32,481 nucleotides of DNA, from the NCBI GenBank assembly GCA_018401955.1, contig JAGYJT010000033.1, positions 1 through 32,481 of the forward strand, in the 5' to 3' direction. The first letter of the stretch is position 1, and every line of letters begins with the position of its first letter. The notes beneath the pieces were generated by a model. It did not search any database. It was given only the letters and a program-made list of their open reading frames with translations, and was not told the origin of the DNA. Below are positions 16,390 through 23,945 of this stretch, in pieces. Both the position numbers and the translations under genes were made by a program. The DNA is from Chitinophagales bacterium. Its GTDB lineage: Bacteria; Bacteroidota; Bacteroidia; Chitinophagales; CAIOSU01.

Positions 16390-16833
16390 ATGAATTTACC
16401 ATGTTATGCATTAACTGCTGAGCAGTCAATGATGATTTTTGAGTTTATTAGTGAAGGGCCAAATGGGCAGATAGTTAAGATTGTACAGTATACTGAGACC
16501 AATACCAAGGGAGTTTATAATTTAGCTTTTGGAGATAGGGATGCTAGCGGAGCATTAGATGACTTCAGTATTTCAAATAATGGCGATAGAGAGAAAGTGT
16601 TAGCAACGGTTGTTGCCACTATTTTCGCTTTTACAGATACTAGGCCCGATGCTTGGATTTATGCAGCAGGTAGCACCAAGTCAAGGACAAGGTTATATAG
16701 AATGGGCCTATCAAAGTACCTTGAAGCAATGCAAAATGATTTTGAAGTTTATGGATTGCGGAATCAAGAATGGGAAATTTTTGTTAAAGGAATTGAGTAT
16801 GAAGCATTTTTGGCAAAACGGAAAAATGTTTAA
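16390..16833 (+). CDS. DUF6934-type protein of unknown function
   Basis: The 147-residue cytoplasmic protein has the pattern I recall for the Bacteroidota DUF6934 family: MNLxxY, then FEFISEGPNGQIVKIVQYT, YNLAFGDRD, DNGDREKVLATV-like (here NNGDREKVLATVVATIFAF), PDAWIYAAGSTKSRTRLYRM and a closing YEAFL. Length is normal for the family and no part seems missing. The family has no established function to my knowledge. The conserved AGSTxSRTRLYR block is rich in possible phosphate- or nucleic-acid-binding residues. A 54-codon gene begins 11 bases after the stop, forming a compact unit. The gene is AT-richer than its neighbours, in keeping with transfer. Confidence 0.75.
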   Translation: MNLPCYALTAEQSMMIFEFISEGPNGQIVKIVQYTETNTKGVYNLAFGDRDASGALDDFSISNNGDREKVLATVVATIFAFTDTRPDAWIYAAGSTKSRTRLYRMGLSKYLEAMQNDFEVYGLRNQEWEIFVKGIEYEAFLAKRKNV

Positions 16834-16844
16834 CTTCACATAGC

Positions 16845-17009
16845 ATGAATATCAAGGACATAAATAAAAATCCCACTCCTATTATTCCTATTAATGCTTC
16901 TTTAGCGAAGCATAAGGGCGAAGTGTTGTTCCCTGATAAGTTAGCAAAGGCAAATGAAACCCTTGCTGCGGTTGGCCTACCTAAGGCTAAGATGAAGAAA
17001 GGTGCCTAG
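16845..17009 (+). CDS. 54-residue partner of the DUF6934-type gene
   Basis: This gene was too short for the usual length cut. It starts with ATG at 16845 and ends with TAG at 17007-17009. The product begins MNIKDINKNPTPIIPINASL, has a middle HKGEVLFPDKLAKANETLAA and ends in a basic VGLPKAKMKKGA tail. It is small, soluble and lysine-rich with a proline-rich head. I do not recognise a family. Spacing of 11 bases from the DUF6934 stop implies co-transcription and possibly translational coupling. The arrangement of a ~150-residue protein with a ~50-residue partner is like that of toxin-antitoxin or regulator pairs, but this is only inference. Confidence 0.6.
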   Translation: MNIKDINKNPTPIIPINASLAKHKGEVLFPDKLAKANETLAAVGLPKAKMKKGA

Positions 17010-17085
17010 GCTCTAGCCATTTCTGTTGTTTTCTACCATTGTACTATATTACCCTTTCATCGGTAACCAACCTCAGCACCGCCAT

Positions 17086-17165
17086 AGTGGTCGGACGGCG
17101 TGTTGCTCAACAGCTTCCCTACGTTTAGAATACTACCCCATATCAATAGTAGCCGTCAGACCACA
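17086..17165. repeat. ~80-bp palindrome-bounded element, copy D
   Basis: AGTGGTCGGACGGC (17086-17099) pairs with GCCGTCAGACCACA (17152-17165), 12 of 14 bases. Size (80 bp) and core (GTGGTCnGAC) match the elements at 9563-9748, some 7.4 kb away. It shares the GTGTTGC motif next to the palindrome with copies B and C. Confidence 0.65.
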
Positions 17166-17198
17166 GATGCTTTAATGCTTTTATGCGGTCATTTTGAT

Positions 17199-17206
17199 TA
17201 ATTTTG
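17199..17206 (+). promoter_or_regulatory. -7 box of the membrane-protein gene at 17230
   Basis: TAATTTTG matches TAnnTTTG exactly and lies 23 bases before the ATG at 17230. It lies inside the longer frame that begins with TTG at 17194, which argues against that TTG as the start. Confidence 0.45.
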
Positions 17207-17229
17207 AAAACAAAGAGCATCCTAAAGCC

Positions 17230-17670
17230 ATGATAATTGACCGTTTCTTTTCTGATATAACCAAGCGTCGGTTAACCGATAACTTATCTGCACGAGTTGG
17301 CCACGCTGCTAGGATAAAACACCCAACTTATGCCTTTGAAAAATTAAAGGATGGAACCTACAATGTAGCACCTAAAAAATGGGCAGGATTTAATATGATT
17401 GGCGTTTTGTTTTTTAAACTTGAACTAAAGCCTATTGATGGAAAGTATGCATTGATAACCAAAATGAGGTTTATACCTAAAATTTACGTATTGATAATTG
17501 AGATCCTAGCATTGGTTTATGCAGTTCTTTCTATCATTGAAGGTAAGTGGGTGTTTTTGTTACTCATTCCCTTCATTGTTCTTATTACCGTAGTACTGTT
17601 TTCTTTGTTCCGCTACTTTACCGTCGACTTTGACTATGATATGAGCTGGGCGGAGTTTGTGGATGCTTAA
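17230..17670 (+). CDS. Small two-pass membrane protein of unknown function
   Basis: Starting at the ATG at 17230 (MIIDRFFSDITKRRLTDNLS) the product is 146 residues; a TTG at 17194 in the same frame overlaps the probable promoter and is rejected. The first ~75 residues are soluble and basic. Two hydrophobic segments follow, about 81-100 (IYVLIIEILALVYAVLS) and 103-126 (WVFLLLIPFIVLITVVLFSL). The end is a short acidic tail DFDYDMSWAEF. No family is recognised. The gene is AT-rich and lies directly after the palindromic element at 17086-17165, so it may be part of accessory DNA. Confidence 0.65.
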   Translation: MIIDRFFSDITKRRLTDNLSARVGHAARIKHPTYAFEKLKDGTYNVAPKKWAGFNMIGVLFFKLELKPIDGKYALITKMRFIPKIYVLIIEILALVYAVLSIIEGKWVFLLLIPFIVLITVVLFSLFRYFTVDFDYDMSWAEFVDA

Positions 17671-17754
17671 GTGCTCCTTTCCACAACTTTCAGAAACTTC
17701 TGACCATCTCCTTGCAATTCGCTAATTTCACGTTCAACCATTTATGTACCCAAC

Positions 17755-18678
17755 GTGAACAAAACCGTAGCCTTAGTATTAACCAGTGGCAGTGCCCGCG
17801 GCTTGGCGCATATTGGTGCTATTGAAGAGCTGGAGGCGCGCGGCTACCGGGTACAGGTCATTTCGGGCTCGTCAATGGGTGCCGTGGTGGGCGGGTTGTA
17901 TGCAGCGGGTAAACTTGATTTGTATCGCGATTGGATGATATCGCTCAGCCGCATGGATGTGTTCAATCTGTTCGATTTTGCCTTTAGCTCATCAGGGCTT
18001 ATTAAGGCGGAGCGCGTGTTTGAAGAAATGGCCCGCATATTGGGCGATGCCCAAATTGAAGATTTTGAAATCCCTTTTACGGCCGTGGTTACCGATGTGC
18101 TCGCCAAAAAAGAGGTATGGATGCAGCAAGGCAGTCTGTTCAAGGCCATTCGTGCCTCGGTGGCGGTGCCTACCATAGTTACCCCCGTGTATACCGATAC
18201 ACAGATATTGGTTGATGGTGGCGTGCTAAACCCCATGCCCATTGAGCCGGTGCTGGGGTACGAGTACGATTTGCTGATAGTGGTAAACACCAATGCCGAG
18301 ATACCCTATCACAACAAATACCTGCCTACACCCGAAGAGCAAACCGATGCCGAAGTGTACGAGGGCCGATTGGCGCAGTTCAGAAAAAAGTGGTCGAAGT
18401 ATTTAACTTATAGCAGCACCCCAGAAACCGACCAGACCCAGAAAATTGCCAAATTGGGCTACATGAGCTTGCTGAACAAGGCGGTGGACTTGATGGAGAA
18501 CCGCATCATCGATTTGAGCATCGAAAAGCACCAACCCGACATGGTGATAAACGTAAGCCGCGAGGTGTGCAGCATGTTCGAGTTTCATAAAGCCAAAGAA
18601 GTTATTGAAGCAGGCCGTTCGGCTGCCAAAGAAACTTTGGATAACTTCGAAGGCGAATTGAACAAACGGGAGTTGTAA
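17755..18678 (+). CDS. Patatin-like phospholipase (RssA/NTE-type)
   Basis: Patatin-like enzymes hydrolyse acyl esters of lipids with a Ser-Asp dyad. The 307-residue protein shows the oxyanion loop GSARG (12-16), the nucleophile elbow GSSMG (38-42, Ser40) and the DGG of the catalytic Asp154 (154-156), with the typical ASVAVPTIVTPV lead-in before it. There is no signal peptide, so it is cytoplasmic or peripherally membrane-bound. The start is GTG (17755): the only nearby ATG (17743) meets a stop within four codons. The C-terminal third (about 190-307) is a charged helical extension typical of the RssA-like group. Physiological substrate unknown; the GDPD gene that converges on it also concerns phospholipid turnover. 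Confidence 0.9.
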   Translation: MNKTVALVLTSGSARGLAHIGAIEELEARGYRVQVISGSSMGAVVGGLYAAGKLDLYRDWMISLSRMDVFNLFDFAFSSSGLIKAERVFEEMARILGDAQIEDFEIPFTAVVTDVLAKKEVWMQQGSLFKAIRASVAVPTIVTPVYTDTQILVDGGVLNPMPIEPVLGYEYDLLIVVNTNAEIPYHNKYLPTPEEQTDAEVYEGRLAQFRKKWSKYLTYSSTPETDQTQKIAKLGYMSLLNKAVDLMENRIIDLSIEKHQPDMVINVSREVCSMFEFHKAKEVIEAGRSAAKETLDNFEGELNKREL

Positions 18679-18701
18679 TAACTAGGCATGTCATAGGTAG
18701 T

Positions 18702-18716
18702 CTCGCCTGGGGCGAG
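18702..18716. repeat. Short dispersed palindrome
   Basis: CTCGCCTGGGGCGAG differs by one base from CTCGCCTGAGGCGAG at 9431-9445. It is followed by GCGGGGTGACAAC, a sequence style also seen at 31689-31701. Confidence 0.5.
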
Positions 18717-18776
18717 GCGGGGTGACAACAAGTGAAAAACATCATTTCCTAATTAGCACATTTTCAAATTGGCTAA

Positions 18777-19643
18777 TTATTTTACCCCTTCCTCAATCAG
18801 TTGCTTCAGTTTTTCGGGGTAGTTGGTAATAATGCCATCCACGCCTTTGCGCATGAGGTTTTGCATGTCTTCGGTTTCGTTCACCGTCCACACAAAGCAT
18901 ACATAACCTTGGTTGTGCAACTTTTTGATGTACTTAGCGCGCGCAAACTTTTTGCTAGGGTTAATGCCCGCCACACGGCCATTGTTGCCAATGCCATTGC
19001 CCCAACGCACTTGGTCGTCGTATGATAGGCCCGCCATAGCACCCACTATCAGTTGATAAACGGTTACTTGCGTATCAATAGCCAGCCAATTCTCCACCAC
19101 CTCTGGGTGAAAGCTCTGCATTTCGCACCAGCTATAGGCATTGTACTCTTTTATCAGGTCCAATGTTTTTTGCTCAATGTCTTTATACAGGCCTTTGGTG
19201 GGGCTTTTTATCTCAATCAGTATTTTGGTTTTGCCATTTACTTGCTCCATTACTTGTCGCAGGGTGGGCAAGGGCTCATTTTTAAAGGCATCGCCATACC
19301 AGCTGCCAGCATCCAGCTGTTGCAGTTCGGCCAGGGTTTTGTCTTGCACGGGGCCGGTGCCCGTGGTAGTGCGGTCGAGGGTGGCATCGTGTATTACCAT
19401 TATTTCCCCATCTTTACTCAAGTGTATATCTAATTCCACATAATCCACCCCAACCTCCATCGCTTTTTTAAAAGCCGACAAAGTATTTTCGGGCGCAGCG
19501 CCAGAGGCACCGCGGTGCGCAATAATAGCGGGGTTGGGGTTCATGGCATCGGTAGGTATAGGGTCATAAGTAAAAGCACCCCAAGCAATTAGCACCAAAG
19601 CCAAGGGAATTAACAAGAGTAGTAACCATTTGCGTTTCAACAT
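18777..19643 (-). CDS. Glycerophosphodiester phosphodiesterase
   Basis: GDPD enzymes split glycerophosphodiesters into glycerol-3-phosphate and an alcohol. The 288-residue protein has an N-terminal hydrophobic segment (WLLLLLIPLALVLIAWGAF) that is either a signal anchor or an uncleaved signal. The GDPD barrel follows. Catalytic residues are in place: His43-Arg44 (IIAHRGASG), Glu70 and Asp72 (VELDIHL), and His85 (IHDATLDRTT). The C-terminal GVDGIITNYPEKL is also standard. Length fits the bacterial family. It probably acts on the outer face of the inner membrane, recycling headgroups. It converges on the patatin-like gene and diverges from the DinB-like gene. Confidence 0.93.
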   Translation of the reverse strand: MLKRKWLLLLLIPLALVLIAWGAFTYDPIPTDAMNPNPAIIAHRGASGAAPENTLSAFKKAMEVGVDYVELDIHLSKDGEIMVIHDATLDRTTTGTGPVQDKTLAELQQLDAGSWYGDAFKNEPLPTLRQVMEQVNGKTKILIEIKSPTKGLYKDIEQKTLDLIKEYNAYSWCEMQSFHPEVVENWLAIDTQVTVYQLIVGAMAGLSYDDQVRWGNGIGNNGRVAGINPSKKFARAKYIKKLHNQGYVCFVWTVNETEDMQNLMRKGVDGIITNYPEKLKQLIEEGVK

Positions 19644-19724
19644 ACATCTAAGTTACTTTTTTAGGGCAATATGTTGTGGTATTTGGCTGTATTAAGTTTA
19701 AATTAACAACCTAAAATAAGCGCA

Positions 19725-20168
19725 ATGTTAAGCAAACACCTAACGGGCTTTTACCAAAAAAACCACTTTGTAGTAACCGGCAACCTTACCGACATTAGCC
19801 ACGAGGAGAGCCTGATAACCCCACCATCAGGCGGTAGCAGCATCAATTGGTTGCTGGGGCACATAGTTAGGTACCGGGCCAAAACATTGGCTTACTTGGG
19901 CCACCCATTAGCTAATGAGGCGCAACTAAAAGCGCTATACGACTACAACACCGTACCCAATAGCGAAACCGCCCTGCCGCTAGAAACATTGAAAGAGCTG
20001 TATGAAACCACCCAAAAACAAATACTAGACTTGATGGTTGGTATAGATGAGGGCCTGGATACGGAAGACAAAATCGTTTTTATGGCCTACCACGAAACCA
20101 TGCACAGCGGCCAATTGGGTGTTTTGCGCCGCATGTTGGGCAAAGAACTAGGGGTAAAGTACGGTTGA
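19725..20168 (+). CDS. DinB-like metal-binding protein
   Basis: The 147-residue protein shows the DinB four-helix signature: a first histidine in NWLLGHI (His46) and the pair AYHETMHSGQLGVLRR (His123 and His127). The three histidines would bind one divalent metal. Family members include thiol-dependent transferases and many proteins of unknown reaction. The characteristic end of the family (HxGQLGxLRR) is intact, so the fold should be complete. It is cytoplasmic and transcribed divergently from GDPD. The specific reaction cannot be read from sequence. Confidence 0.85.
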   Translation: MLSKHLTGFYQKNHFVVTGNLTDISHEESLITPPSGGSSINWLLGHIVRYRAKTLAYLGHPLANEAQLKALYDYNTVPNSETALPLETLKELYETTQKQILDLMVGIDEGLDTEDKIVFMAYHETMHSGQLGVLRRMLGKELGVKYG

Positions 20169-20198
20169 GCGTTCGCCTGAAATGAAACTAGTTTATAG

Positions 20199-20206
20199 TA
20201 AATTTG
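20199..20206 (+). promoter_or_regulatory. -7 box of the broken toxin-antitoxin locus
   Basis: TAAATTTG is an exact TAnnTTTG match and lies 38 bases upstream of the antitoxin ATG at 20245. No TTG is found at the -33 position. Confidence 0.4.
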
Positions 20207-20244
20207 TGTTGAATGTTCTGATTGCCCACTAACTGTAGCAAAAG

Positions 20245-20457
20245 ATGAAAGTAATATTGGATGTACAAGACAATAGAAAGGAGTTTTTTATGGAACTCCT
20301 AAAGAGCCTTGATTATGTGAAGGTTGTGAAAGAAGTAAACGATAAACAGAAAAGTGAAGCCATCCAGAACCTTGCCGAAGCATTTAACGATGTGAGGTTA
20401 TATGAGAAAGGTGAGAAGCAATTAAAGTCAGCCAAGGATTTGCTAAATGAGCTATAA
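20245..20457 (+). CDS. Antitoxin of a broken RelE/ParE-type pair
   Basis: The 70-residue protein is all-helical and charged. It aligns by eye with the 72-residue antitoxin at 30608-30826: FMELLKSLDYVKVVKEV against FLELLKQLDFVEDVKEL, and LKSAKDLLNEL against LRKAKDFLNEI. Such proteins wrap the cognate RelE/ParE toxin and often repress the operon, although no classical DNA-binding motif is obvious here. The reading frame is intact. Its last 11 bases overlap the start of the toxin gene, the same overlap length as in the intact locus. Since that toxin is destroyed, this antitoxin is now an orphan; it might still cross-neutralise the relative 10 kb away. Confidence 0.75.
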   Translation: MKVILDVQDNRKEFFMELLKSLDYVKVVKEVNDKQKSEAIQNLAEAFNDVRLYEKGEKQLKSAKDLLNEL

Positions 20458-20632
20458 GGTAATAGCCACAGACCCATTTGCACGAAAGCTAAAACGGCTG
20501 GCCAAGAAACACAAATCCATATAGATGATTTGGCACCTTTGTTGGATGATGGATATTTACGATAAATCGGAGCAATCTACCATTTCAGATAAAGAACTAG
20601 CCTTATTAATTGAGCTACTGGCGTTGGAATAA
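20447..20632 (+). pseudogene. RelE/ParE-type toxin gene, frameshifted and internally deleted
   Basis: The frame starts at ATG 20447 and gives MSYKVIATDPFARKLKRLAK before a TAG at codon 26. Reading on in another frame gives DDLAPLLDD, the next expected piece of such toxins. Back in a further frame, from about 20548, comes DIYDKSEQSTISDKELALLI and then ELLALE. That end matches SIYDKGDKANLEDGELNKLL in the intact toxin at 30271-30618. The middle, including the conserved YKIRLSIKSKGRGKSGGARV region, is missing (roughly 45-50 codons). The toxin is therefore inactivated by frame changes plus a deletion. Confidence 0.8.
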
Positions 20633-20748
20633 ATCAACTTAAAGTTCAATTTCTACAGTTCACTGCTATTTTAGGCTCAATAATTGATACTATTAAACGA
20701 ACATCGCCCAGTAGTTTGTAACTTTACTGGGTTAAAAACCATAACCAT

Positions 20749-21633
20749 ATGAAATTTCTATACCTATCCCTTTTTCTTTTATTGAGCGTAACTTTCCTTT
20801 CTGCGCAAGATGTTAAAGTAGAATCCGTAAAACGAAACATGAGCCAAGGCGAGCAACCTGGCCTATCGGTAGTATTGCCACAAGCCGATGTAAAAGTGGT
20901 GGAAGCAGGTTTGACAGAACTAATGCAAGGCAAGGGGCGCAACAAGCCCGAAAAAGTAAGCAACGAATGGGTGATGATGCATACCGTAATGCCCCAAGTA
21001 ACCCAAGATACCGTTGACATATATGCCCGCACCATTGCTACTACCGAGGGTGTAGTGGTTGAGTTTTACTTTAAAGACTCTTTGGGCTTTATTGATAATA
21101 ACCGCCCTACCATACATGCGCAAGCCGAAAAGTTTGTGTACGATTTTGCCCGCGCGCAACGCAAAGCTACCCTTAAAAACCAAATTGATGCGGCAGAAGA
21201 CTTGCTCAAATCTTTTGAGAAGGAATATTCTTCGCTCTCTAAAGACCTGGAAAAACTGAACCAAAGCGTTACCAAAAGCAAGTTGGAAATTGATGAAAAC
21301 ACCAATAAGATTTCTACCAACGAATCGGATCAAAACCGGGTGCGCGACCAAATACAAGCCCAAAAGAAAAAGGTAAACGATGCGGCCAAGCTATCGCCAG
21401 AAGCTAAAAAAGCAGAGGAGAGCAACCTAAAATCGTTAGAAAAAGATTTGTCGAGCTTGATAAAAGACAAAGAGAAGCTGTACAAAGCCAATGTAAAGTG
21501 CGAAACCGAAGTACGTGATGCCGAACAGGAAATTAAGAACAAAGAGGTAGAGCTTGACAACAAACAAAAACAAATAGCCGAGCAAAAGGGCAAGATTAAA
21601 ACCCTGAACGACGAGCTATTGAAGTTTAAATAA
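20749..21633 (+). CDS. Secreted coiled-coil protein of unknown function
   Basis: The 294-residue product has a signal peptide ending FLSAQ (residue 20). Residues 25-135 form a compact globular domain of strands and helices with no recognised motif. Residues 140-294 are an almost continuous coiled coil, very rich in Lys, Glu and Asn (EDLLKSFEKEYSSLSKDLEK and onward), with no proline except one short break near 215 (KLSPEAKK). This architecture suggests a periplasmic rod, perhaps a scaffold or envelope-spanning element. It is monocistronic and ends at a terminator (21664-21690). The signal peptide and coiled coil are seen directly; the role is not known. Confidence 0.75.
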   Translation: MKFLYLSLFLLLSVTFLSAQDVKVESVKRNMSQGEQPGLSVVLPQADVKVVEAGLTELMQGKGRNKPEKVSNEWVMMHTVMPQVTQDTVDIYARTIATTEGVVVEFYFKDSLGFIDNNRPTIHAQAEKFVYDFARAQRKATLKNQIDAAEDLLKSFEKEYSSLSKDLEKLNQSVTKSKLEIDENTNKISTNESDQNRVRDQIQAQKKKVNDAAKLSPEAKKAEESNLKSLEKDLSSLIKDKEKLYKANVKCETEVRDAEQEIKNKEVELDNKQKQIAEQKGKIKTLNDELLKFK

Positions 21634-21663
21634 TATCACCCCCCGATACATTACGTTTTAGAA

Positions 21664-21690
21664 AGTCGATGCACCAATGGTGTATCGGCT
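21664..21690 (+). terminator. Rho-independent terminator
   Basis: AGTCGATGCACCA pairs with TGGTGTATCGGCT (two G-T wobbles in RNA) with a very small loop, followed by TTTTGTTTTG. Confidence 0.7.
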
Positions 21691-21733
21691 TTTTGTTTTG
21701 ATACCCTTTTATCATCGCGGAAAAATAAAGCCG

Positions 21734-21741
21734 TAATTTTG
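21734..21741 (+). promoter_or_regulatory. -7 box of the PLD-type gene
   Basis: CCGTAATTTTGATG contains TAATTTTG, an exact TAnnTTTG match. It lies 35 bases before the ATG at 21777 and 14 before the upstream ATG at 21756. Confidence 0.45.
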
Positions 21742-21776
21742 ATGTATAAAAGCAAATGCCATATCTTGTAAAAGTT

Positions 21777-22655
21777 ATGGCTAAGTTTTTAACTGGTAAT
21801 GAGCTAAATTCAGAAGTTGAAAGACTTTTTGAAAATGCAAATGAGCTAATAGTATTGATATCCCCGTATATAAAACTCCATCAACGATATGCGGCTACAC
21901 TTAAATCCAAGCTAGACAATCCTAGGCTTAAGATCATTGTTGTTTTTGGAAAAAACGAAGACGATTTTTCTAAAAGCATGAAACATGAAGATTTTAACTT
22001 TTTTAAAGCATTTCCAAATGTTGAAGTACGGTATGAGAAAAGACTCCATGCTAAATATTATGCGAATGAATCTTCAGCAGTAATTACCTCAATGAATTTG
22101 TATAGCTTTTCCCAAGACAACAACATAGAGGCTGGTGTATACACAAAAAAGACTTTACTTGAAAACTTAGCAGGCAGTTTAGGGGTAGAAGACCTTGACC
22201 AGCAAGCCTGGCAATATTTCGACAGGGTGATAGACCAATCTGAATTGCTATTTAAAAAAACGCCTCAATATGAAAAGGTGTTAATGGGCCTTAGTAAAAA
22301 GTATAATTCATCAGTAATTGAAGTAGATACTCTATCTTCTTTCTTCGAAAATAGTAAAGAAAGAAAAATGAATAAGCCTTCAAGTGATATGTTTAATAAT
22401 CAGTTATCTCCAAAAATGGAGCCCTCCATTAATGTAATTAATGCAAAACTACTTTCTACAACTGCGTTATCAAGAATAATGGGAATTTCAAGTAAAGATT
22501 TATTTTATAAACTTGAAAATCAAAGGTGGATAGAAAAGAACAACGGTAATTGGATCTTGACACCTGAAGGCATCAAAATGGGGGGACAGATTAAAAAAGG
22601 CCAGTATGGAGAGTACATAGCATGGCCAGAGAATGTAGCTCTCCATTTACAATAA
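21777..22655 (+). CDS. PLD-superfamily nuclease-like protein with C-terminal winged helix
   Basis: The 292-residue protein (start chosen at MAKFLTGNEL; an upstream ATG at 21756 adds seven residues) has two parts. Residues 1-165 are a single phospholipase-D fold: LIVLISPYIKL, then a HKD-like motif RLHAKYYANESSAVITSMN with His91, Lys93, Glu98 in place of the usual Asp, and Asn107. One motif per chain implies dimerisation, as in bacterial PLD nucleases. Residues ~170-215 are a polar linker. Residues ~220-285 form a winged helix (LSTTALSRIMGISSKDLFYK, then ending YGEYIAWPENV), of a kind I associate with KilAC/antirepressor-like and defence-linked proteins. The gene is clearly AT-richer than its flanks. 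A nucleic-acid target is likely; defence is inference. Confidence 0.8.
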   Translation: MAKFLTGNELNSEVERLFENANELIVLISPYIKLHQRYAATLKSKLDNPRLKIIVVFGKNEDDFSKSMKHEDFNFFKAFPNVEVRYEKRLHAKYYANESSAVITSMNLYSFSQDNNIEAGVYTKKTLLENLAGSLGVEDLDQQAWQYFDRVIDQSELLFKKTPQYEKVLMGLSKKYNSSVIEVDTLSSFFENSKERKMNKPSSDMFNNQLSPKMEPSINVINAKLLSTTALSRIMGISSKDLFYKLENQRWIEKNNGNWILTPEGIKMGGQIKKGQYGEYIAWPENVALHLQ

Positions 22656-22727
22656 AGATTTGATACCGTTTAAGTTATTGTAATTTTTAATGCTAACAAC
22701 AGGAGATGACATTAACTTGCAAAGCCG

Positions 22728-22735
22728 TAATTTTA
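22728..22735 (+). promoter_or_regulatory. -7 box in a palindrome before the RlmL-like gene
   Basis: GCCGTAATTTTACGGC (22725-22740 region) is a 7+2+7 palindrome containing TAATTTTA, five bases before the ATG. This gives an almost leaderless transcript, a common arrangement in this lineage. Confidence 0.4.
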
Positions 22736-22739
22736 CGGC

Positions 22740-23903
22740 ATGAACACCAAATACATAGCCAAAACCTTATTTGGCCTAGAAGAAGTACTAGCCAAAGAGC
22801 TGCGCGACCTTGGCGCTAGCGATATAGAAATGCACAACCGTGCCGTAGGCTTTAGTGGCGACAAAGCCATGCTGTACAAGGCCAACCTTTGGCTGCGCAC
22901 CGCCACCCGTATATTGGTGCCCATACACACCACCAAAGCCCAAAACGATGAAGGCTTGTACAAGGCGGCATTGGAAGTAGATTGGGGCCACTACATGGCG
23001 CTCGACCAAACCTTTGCCATACATACCAGCATCAACTCTACGTTGTTTAACCATACCTTGTTTGTATCGCAAAAGGTGAAAGATGCCATTGCCGACCAGT
23101 TTAGGCGCCGCCATGGCGAGCGCCCGAACGTGAATACCGATTTCCCGGATATCAGCATACAAGTGCACATTTTCAACGACCAGATGACCTTCTTTTTAGA
23201 TAGCTCGGGCGAGAGTTTGCACAAGCGTGGTTATAAGGTGGCCATCTTTAAAGCGCCTTTGAGCGAGTGCTTGGCAGCTGGCATGATACTATTGAGCGGC
23301 TGGGACCAAAAACAACCCCTCTACGACCCAATGTGCGGCTCGGGCACCATACTTACCGAGGCCGCGCTAATTGCCCGCAATATTGCCCCTGGGCTATATC
23401 GGGATGATTTTGGCTTTACCCATTGGCCCGATTTTGACCGAGAGCTTTTCCTTGGTTTGCAAAAACAAGCGAGAGATGCCGAGCGCCCAAGCGATGTGCA
23501 GTTGTTCGGCTCTGATGTATCGATGCAGGCATTAGACGAAACCCGCCAAAACCTGGAAAGTGCCGAGCTGGAAGATGCCGTGGTACTAAAACAAGTAGCC
23601 TTTGAGCAAAACACCACTGCCCCTGCCGAGGGTGGCATGATGATAATCAATCCACCATACGGCGACCGTATCGAAAAGGACGACATCATTGCCTTTTATA
23701 AATCTATTGGCGATACGCTGAAGCAGCAATACAGCGGCTGGCAAGCATGGGTACTTAGTGCCAACCTTGATGCACTGAAGTTTGTAGGCCTGCGCCCATC
23801 ACGCAAAATACCCCTTTTCAATGGCCCGTTGGAATGCCGCTTTAATAGGTTTGATTTGTATGCCGGTAGTAAAAAGGGTGGCGGGGAAAAGAAAGAAGCA
23901 TAA
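22740..23903 (+). CDS. THUMP-domain class I rRNA methyltransferase (RlmL-like)
   Basis: The 387-residue protein has an N-terminal ferredoxin-like/THUMP region (about 1-155; YIAKTLFGLEEVLAKEL opens it) that binds RNA. An S-adenosylmethionine-dependent Rossmann domain follows, with motif I LYDPMCGSGTILTEAA (DPMCGSGT 196-203) and motif IV NPPYG (304-308), which marks N-methylation of a base. The layout matches the N-terminal half of E. coli RlmL, which makes m2G2445 in 23S rRNA; the RlmK half is absent, as in many bacteria. It acts in the cytoplasm during ribosome assembly. The exact position modified cannot be read from sequence, so no symbol is assigned. Confidence 0.9.
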   Translation: MNTKYIAKTLFGLEEVLAKELRDLGASDIEMHNRAVGFSGDKAMLYKANLWLRTATRILVPIHTTKAQNDEGLYKAALEVDWGHYMALDQTFAIHTSINSTLFNHTLFVSQKVKDAIADQFRRRHGERPNVNTDFPDISIQVHIFNDQMTFFLDSSGESLHKRGYKVAIFKAPLSECLAAGMILLSGWDQKQPLYDPMCGSGTILTEAALIARNIAPGLYRDDFGFTHWPDFDRELFLGLQKQARDAERPSDVQLFGSDVSMQALDETRQNLESAELEDAVVLKQVAFEQNTTAPAEGGMMIINPPYGDRIEKDDIIAFYKSIGDTLKQQYSGWQAWVLSANLDALKFVGLRPSRKIPLFNGPLECRFNRFDLYAGSKKGGGEKKEA

Positions 23904-23945
23904 AATGAAACTATTTGTGTAAACAAAATTGTTTACTTTAGTATC

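Noticed and set aside
17194..17229. TTG start adding 12 residues to the small membrane protein
   Set aside because: The TTG directly precedes an exact TAATTTTG -7 box, so the upstream codons would not be transcribed; ATG at 17230 fits.
18751..18778. AATTAGC/GCTAATT hairpin after the patatin-like gene as a terminator
   Set aside because: Only seven mostly A-T pairs with a 14-base loop and no good T-tract; it also overlaps the end of the GDPD gene.
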